Assembly (NCBI RefSeq): GCF_001909055.1 | Contig: NZ_LVWI01000001.1 | Span: 1 to 64,000 of the forward strand | Direction: 5' to 3' | DNA: 64,000 nucleotides | DNA from: Paenibacillus helianthi | GTDB taxonomy: Bacteria; Bacillota; Bacilli; Paenibacillales; Paenibacillaceae | Shown here: positions 59,721-64,000 of the stretch, in pieces | Position numbering within the stretch: the stretch's first letter is position 1 | How the letters are laid out: each line of letters begins with the position of its first letter | The notes under the pieces: model-generated | Told to the model about the DNA's origin: nothing | What the model saw: only the letters and a program-made list of their open reading frames with translations | The model's database searches: none | Position numbers and translations under genes: made by a program

Positions 59721-60896
59721 CTACCCGTACAATAATCTCCCGTCAAAACAGTCGTTGATATCCGTATCCGTCCCGGAAAGCTTATGGTTTTCAAGCTGAA
59801 TCCAGCCGGTTGTGCCGTCAGCCATCTTGATCTTCCCATACTTCTTAGTGTCACCGCCCAGAAAATAAACCGTCTCTCCCGGCGTTACCCATTTGAGGAT
59901 GTCCTGCTTCCCGGAGGTTTTGTAGATAGGAAACCGTACTTTGGCTACCCAGGGCGTTGGCGGCTCCATCGGATAAAAATCTGCAGGAGCTTCTTTCCAC
60001 AAGTGATTGCTGTCCAGCTTATAATTTTCAAGATAGAACCAGCATTGAAAATCATAGGCCTGTCTCGGAGAAACCGCGGTTCCCTGCCCATCCATGGCTT
60101 GCGCATTACCGGTAAACCCGTCCAGGGTCCCCATGCTTATCAGCCTTTTTCCATTGTAATAATAGTAATATGTGGAATGCTGCGCACTCTCATTGGTATC
60201 CTCCAAGGCGAGTTCAAAGTACGGGTCTTGGATATTGGCATCTACGACCTTGAAATGGGGGATAGAATTATTAGACAGGGAAATCTTCGCTGTAGTATCA
60301 TTCACCATGAGAATCCATTCGTCATCTACCTCGAAGTGTTTGCTTAACGTCATATGGATATGATCAATAGCTCCGTCACCGTTCATGTCCACATGGGCAT
60401 TTTGAAGTCCGATTGAATTCTTCTCCTGCGGATATCCCAGAAAGTGATAATCCACATCCCATTGTCTCTCCAGCTTGTTTGCCGAGAGCAGTTTTTCGTA
60501 TTTCTGAATCCGCTTGATATTTTGGCTCTCTATTTTCGTTAAATCACCCTTATAATTCCCATCTGCCTTGTACCAGCGTTTACCCGCAAAGTAGGTATTC
60601 AGGTCGGCCCGTTCAAACACTAATCCATGCCGGGCAAAAATCTCATTCCGGGCCAGCTCCAGCATTCTGCTGTCGATGTTGCTGAGATTGTCTTCCGTTA
60701 ATAACGTTGTACTGCTTTCCCGAAATACATAATCTCTGCCCTTGAAAGTTTGAGTATCCTTGCTTTGATCGTTTTTTGTAGTTTGCTGCACCTCAGGCGG
60801 TTTATCCGGCTGTGCGTCTTTATGGGTATCACATCCGACAATTTGCAGCGGCAAGGCTGCTATGAGTAATAACAGTTGGAGTTTATGACTATTCAA
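59721..60896 (-). CDS. YARHG-domain lipoprotein with SH3-like tail
   Basis: A 391-residue exported lipoprotein. Lipobox LQIVGC (Cys22), a low-complexity polar stretch, then the YARHG-type domain (about 75-135, with ELARNEIFARHGLVF). The middle region contains a MNGDGAIDHI calcium-like loop, and the C-terminus (about 325-385) looks like an SH3 wall-binding fold (KKYGKIKMADGTTGWIQLE). Function unknown; probably cell-envelope associated. Confidence 0.78.
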   Translation of the reverse strand: MNSHKLQLLLLIAALPLQIVGCDTHKDAQPDKPPEVQQTTKNDQSKDTQTFKGRDYVFRESSTTLLTEDNLSNIDSRMLELARNEIFARHGLVFERADLNTYFAGKRWYKADGNYKGDLTKIESQNIKRIQKYEKLLSANKLERQWDVDYHFLGYPQEKNSIGLQNAHVDMNGDGAIDHIHMTLSKHFEVDDEWILMVNDTTAKISLSNNSIPHFKVVDANIQDPYFELALEDTNESAQHSTYYYYYNGKRLISMGTLDGFTGNAQAMDGQGTAVSPRQAYDFQCWFYLENYKLDSNHLWKEAPADFYPMEPPTPWVAKVRFPIYKTSGKQDILKWVTPGETVYFLGGDTKKYGKIKMADGTTGWIQLENHKLSGTDTDINDCFDGRLLYG

Positions 60897-60946
60897 TTTA
60901 GTATCCTCCTTTCATGTAGCTGAAGTAGAAACTAAATAAGAAATCT

Positions 60947-62098
60947 TCAGGTCTGCCCCTCACGCAAACTCCGCTCCAGCCGCTCCATATCTATGGAAGT
61001 CTCTATTCCTTCCCGATGCCAATGCAGCACACAGCCTGAATAATGAAGCAGCACACATTGCGGCAGATATCCCATTTCCCGTGCTTTATAGCCCCCTGAG
61101 ATGAGATTCAGCACACAAGCTACTCCGATAATGCCAACCTCTCCCACACGTATACGCTCCTGACCAAAAGCGGTAGAGGCATGCGGTATCATCAGCACCT
61201 TACAGCTATAGACTTCGGCCAGCGCTGTTACTTCTTGTACCCGGCAGGTTTTGGAGCAGCGTCTGCAGACGTACCCGGGCCCCTCCTGTACAGCCTGGCA
61301 TTTCCCGGCGGTTTTGTTACGCATGCAAATGGGCAGAAAAACTATTTTTCCAGGTGCTGCATGAAAGCCGTCATAAAATACCTGGTTCATGATCTCGGCA
61401 CCGACCATGTTCAAATGGTACTCCACCCGATTCCTGCTGCAGAATATACGGTTTTCCTGCCATCTCAGACGTTGGCGGTTGTTCTCAATATAAGTGTCTA
61501 CGTTCGAGGTGTACCTGCCTAGACATTCCAGACTCCGCCGTTCAAACCATACAGCCTTCCGAACCGCCCTTTGCAATATGCCTTCGCTCTCCTTCTCCGG
61601 CAATCCCCGCAGAAAATCCAGCCAGACCTTTAGCCGCCTGCTCTCTTGCTCAAACTCACCACTGGCGCGAAGCCACCCTAGCAATTTGGCAAATGAATGC
61701 AGCTGTATTCGTTCATCCACATGTCGGCGCCGGGCCAACACCGAAGTTCCAGCAATCCCCTTAAGCCGGTCTACGACTCGGCGCGCCTCTTGGCTTCGGC
61801 TTCTAAGCGCGTACAGTGAGGATAACAGCTTACCCATGTACACACTTCCCGCAGTCGCCCTTGAACTGTATACATTCCACAGTACGCCAATCATCAGCAA
61901 TTCAAGTGCATAGATATTATGATCCCAGACTTCCAGTTTTCGCAATGCGATATACTGGCTGAACTTGGATATAGACTGATCTTCATGCAATTTCTCCAGA
62001 ACTTCATCGGTAAACACAGCAACATCTGTATAGTATTGATCTGCTCCTCCGTCTTCACCGGTTAAGGAATACGTTGGTGCATCGCTACGCTCGCCCAA
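60947..62098 (-). CDS. DUF116-like cysteine-rich protein
   Basis: A protein of about 383 residues. The C-terminal half has a cysteine cluster CMRNKTAGKCQ, then CRRCSKTC, and a segment GVACVLNLISGGYKAREMGY like DUF116 proteins. The N-terminal half is basic and helical, of unknown type. The start is uncertain: an ATG frame from 62314 would overlap the divergent kinase-like gene. The ATG at 62107 is adjacent to its ribosome site, while a TTG at 62098 is 9 bases from GGGAG and fits best. Metal or iron-sulfur binding is possible but unproven. Confidence 0.6.
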   Translation of the reverse strand: MGERSDAPTYSLTGEDGGADQYYTDVAVFTDEVLEKLHEDQSISKFSQYIALRKLEVWDHNIYALELLMIGVLWNVYSSRATAGSVYMGKLLSSLYALRSRSQEARRVVDRLKGIAGTSVLARRRHVDERIQLHSFAKLLGWLRASGEFEQESRRLKVWLDFLRGLPEKESEGILQRAVRKAVWFERRSLECLGRYTSNVDTYIENNRQRLRWQENRIFCSRNRVEYHLNMVGAEIMNQVFYDGFHAAPGKIVFLPICMRNKTAGKCQAVQEGPGYVCRRCSKTCRVQEVTALAEVYSCKVLMIPHASTAFGQERIRVGEVGIIGVACVLNLISGGYKAREMGYLPQCVLLHYSGCVLHWHREGIETSIDMERLERSLREGQT

Positions 62099-62241
62099 AG
62101 AGATCATCTCCCGTTTCACTATACCAACAAGGTAGCATTTCACCTGCAGACTGTCAGTGACTTTACGTCCGGACCTAAAGATTTTCCGATAGAAACGTGA
62201 TAGGATAGTGGGACGATATTTATAGGTAAGGAGTGACTGAG

Positions 62242-62832
62242 ATGAACCAGCTTGTATTTTTTCTAGGACCGGCGGGTGCCGGCAAAACAACCCTGGCCAA
62301 AGCGGTCGCGTCACGCCGTAAAGCTGCTGTCCTGGATATGGACATTCTGCTCCGGCCTGCTGCAGATGTGATCATGAATATGCACGGTCTGGACCCCGAT
62401 GACAGGGATTCAGCCGAATATAAAAAGCTTTGCCGCGATCTGGGCTACCGGATCACCATGGATGCTGCGCTCGACAATATGGGACTGGAATGTGATGTAT
62501 TTGTAGTGGGTCCATTTACCAAGGAAGCCGAAGACCCTGGATGGTTAAGTAGTGAGCTGGCCCGGATCGGCCGGACCTTGGAAGAGATTGAAGTTAAGGT
62601 CGTGCTGGTGAGCCTGGGTAACGCCGAGCTGTACCGGGCACGGATTGAAGGCAGGCACTCGCCGCTGGATGATTGGAAGTTCCAGAATTGGGAGATGTTC
62701 CGCACATCATTAGGAAGCCGAACGGTTGCCTGGCCGCTTCCGGCGGAAAATATCATGCAGATTGATAATTCGAATCCGGATGTTCAAGGTGCGGTCGACG
62801 CAGTCGAAACGTTTATTTTCGGTTCGGCTTAA
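62242..62832 (+). CDS. P-loop kinase-like ATP-binding protein
   Basis: A 196-residue protein with Walker A FLGPAGAGKTTLAKAVASRR and an Asp-rich second strand (AVLDMDILLRP). It resembles small AAA/kinase proteins (shikimate or zeta-toxin-like size), but substrate and partner are not clear. AAGGAG lies 8 bases before the ATG at 62242. Divergent from the DUF116-like gene. Confidence 0.75.
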   Translation: MNQLVFFLGPAGAGKTTLAKAVASRRKAAVLDMDILLRPAADVIMNMHGLDPDDRDSAEYKKLCRDLGYRITMDAALDNMGLECDVFVVGPFTKEAEDPGWLSSELARIGRTLEEIEVKVVLVSLGNAELYRARIEGRHSPLDDWKFQNWEMFRTSLGSRTVAWPLPAENIMQIDNSNPDVQGAVDAVETFIFGSA

Positions 62833-62863
62833 TACAACGCCATCATTAATTTATCCCTAAGGC

Positions 62864-63688
62864 TTACCCCTCTAGCCCATGAAGCTGCTTGAACTCCTCA
62901 GGCCGCATACCGGTGACACGTTTGAAGACCGCACAGAAGTAGCTGGTATTCTCAAATCCCGCCTGCTCTGCAATCTCATAAATTTTCTTCTCCCTGCCGC
63001 TGAACATCAGCTGCTTGCTGCGGTTGATCCGCTGCTTGTTAATGTAAGTTACAGGCCGTTCATGAAGTGTCCGCTGGAACAAACGGCATAAATATTGAGG
63101 AGAGATCGAAACTACCTCAGCTAATTCTTTGAGCGGCAGTGTCCGGTGCAGATTCTGTTCGATATGCTGCAGCACCGGCTTGATGCGTTCCAGCTCATCC
63201 TGTCCGTCTGTCGGTGCCGACAACTGTGCTTTGAGATCAAGCATCAAAGCATACATCAGCTTGGAACGTTCCATATTCACAGCAAGACTGTTGCCATGGG
63301 ACAGCTCCAGCATTTTTTGCAGAGGATTCAGCAGTGAGAGATCGTTCAGCCGTCCTGGTCCCGATTCCCGGATTCCGGCATACGTCAGAAGTCTTCCCGC
63401 CTCTCTTCCGTTAAAAGATACCCAGGACAGTCTCCATTCAGCGCTGATTGGCGCATAGGCATGAGCAACATGCGGAAACAGAAAGAAAACATCCCCCGGC
63501 TCCACAATGTACCGTCTATCCTTTATAAACAGCTCCCCTTTGCCCTCAAGAACCTGATGCATTTGATAGTCCGGGAACCCCGTGGGCCGCTCCAATTCCG
63601 GTTGATGCTCCCAGAATCCGATAGTTGTTGCATATAGTGGAAGCGCCTCAATTTCTTCTGTTTCGCAAAAGATCAATGTACTCTCCAT
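62864..63688 (-). CDS. AraC-family regulator of the GH2 gene
   Basis: A 274-residue regulator with a cupin-type sensor half (VEPGDVFFLFPHVAHAYAP) and two helix-turn-helix motifs (LKELAEVVSISPQYLCRLFQ and IYEIAEQAGFENTSYFCAVFKR). It is divergent from the GH2 gene at 63796, with about 107 bp of AT-rich sequence between them, and most likely controls it. Confidence 0.9.
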   Translation of the reverse strand: MESTLIFCETEEIEALPLYATTIGFWEHQPELERPTGFPDYQMHQVLEGKGELFIKDRRYIVEPGDVFFLFPHVAHAYAPISAEWRLSWVSFNGREAGRLLTYAGIRESGPGRLNDLSLLNPLQKMLELSHGNSLAVNMERSKLMYALMLDLKAQLSAPTDGQDELERIKPVLQHIEQNLHRTLPLKELAEVVSISPQYLCRLFQRTLHERPVTYINKQRINRSKQLMFSGREKKIYEIAEQAGFENTSYFCAVFKRVTGMRPEEFKQLHGLEG

Positions 63689-63795
63689 GTCAGTTCTCCT
63701 GTTTCATATTATGATATAGAAGTGAATATTCTTTTATATATCTTGAAGTGTTGGCATTTTATAATATGAATATAATAATATAAGGAGATGTTAAT

Positions 63796-64000
63796 GTGCG
63801 CAACAAATTTACCTATGAGCCCCCTGCAAATGGATACCCGGAATGGAATAACAACCCGGAGATTTTTCAGCTGAACCGCCTGGATGCGCATGCTTCCATG
63901 ATCTCATATCCAAGTATCTCCGAGGCGCTCAAGGGTGAACGGGCAGGTTCACCTAATTATCACCTGCTGAACGGAAACTGGAAGTTTGCTTTTGCAGAGA
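63796..64000 (+). CDS. GH2 family beta-galactosidase, N-terminal part (runs off the window)
   Basis: The frame opens with GTG at 63796, 8 bases after AAGGAG. The first 68 residues include NRLDAHASMISYPSISEAL and YHLLNGNWKFAFAE, the start of the sugar-binding domain of LacZ-like GH2 enzymes. The catalytic part lies beyond position 64000. An overlapping ATG at 63794 leads to an early stop and is not the start. Confidence 0.85.
   Translation, partial: MRNKFTYEPPANGYPEWNNNPEIFQLNRLDAHASMISYPSISEALKGERAGSPNYHLLNGNWKFAFAE

Overview
The window looks like a chromosomal segment of a spore-forming Bacillota, most likely Paenibacillus or a close relative. The reasons are a tricistronic gerA-gerB-gerC type germination operon, an RNase J paralog, GH5/CBM3, GH29 and GH2 glycoside hydrolases with AraC regulators, strong AGGAGG-type ribosome sites, and intermediate GC content with AT-rich intergenic regions. 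The genus is inferred from gene content only.

Positions 476-28221 hold a hybrid NRPS/PKS lipopeptide locus. A leftward operon starts at a promoter near 26150 and encodes, in order, a stand-alone malonyl-CoA transacylase, a fatty acyl-AMP ligase with a carrier domain, a 3970-residue KS-ACP-aminotransferase-NRPS hybrid, a second NRPS of about 2320 residues, and two GT1 glycosyltransferases. The first three reproduce the front end of iturin/mycosubtilin synthetases, which make beta-amino fatty acids, but split into separate proteins. The rest is much shorter than an iturin line: one module with only the stump of an A domain, one D-Asn module, one probable Tyr module, one Phe module, and a terminal condensation-like domain in place of a thioesterase. 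The predicted product is a short, possibly glycosylated, beta-amino-acyl peptide. A divergent TetR regulator and an MFS exporter (26294-28221) sit behind a large palindromic operator.

Positions 28285-32562 form a small island of ribosome-directed antibiotic resistance: a FusB/FusC-type EF-G-binding protein and an Lsa-type ABC-F protein, with a FAD-dependent oxidoreductase between them. Both resistance genes have structured leaders that look like attenuators. The fusB-type leader contains a 16-codon peptide ORF with its own ribosome site, whose last codons form one arm of two mutually exclusive hairpins.

Positions 32581-43505 are a complete potassium-responsive Kdp locus: kdpD-kdpE, then two small membrane-peptide genes, kdpF, kdpA, kdpB and kdpC, and finally a kinase-less protein made of two tandem KdpD sensor regions. 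Direct repeats upstream of both kdpD and the structural operon are candidate KdpE sites. One copy lies in a promoter region that appears to be duplicated.

The remainder (43598-64000) is mixed: RNase J paralog, chemoreceptor-like protein, secreted GH5-CBM3 glucanase, a flavin reductase/FMN-binding pair, a DHA2 drug exporter, the ger operon, an AraC/GH29 fucosidase pair, an azoreductase-like flavoprotein, an SMR transporter with its TetR regulator, a YARHG lipoprotein, a DUF116-like cysteine protein, a P-loop kinase-like protein, and an AraC regulator divergent from a GH2 beta-galactosidase that runs off the right edge. All functional statements come from reading motifs; no database search was made.
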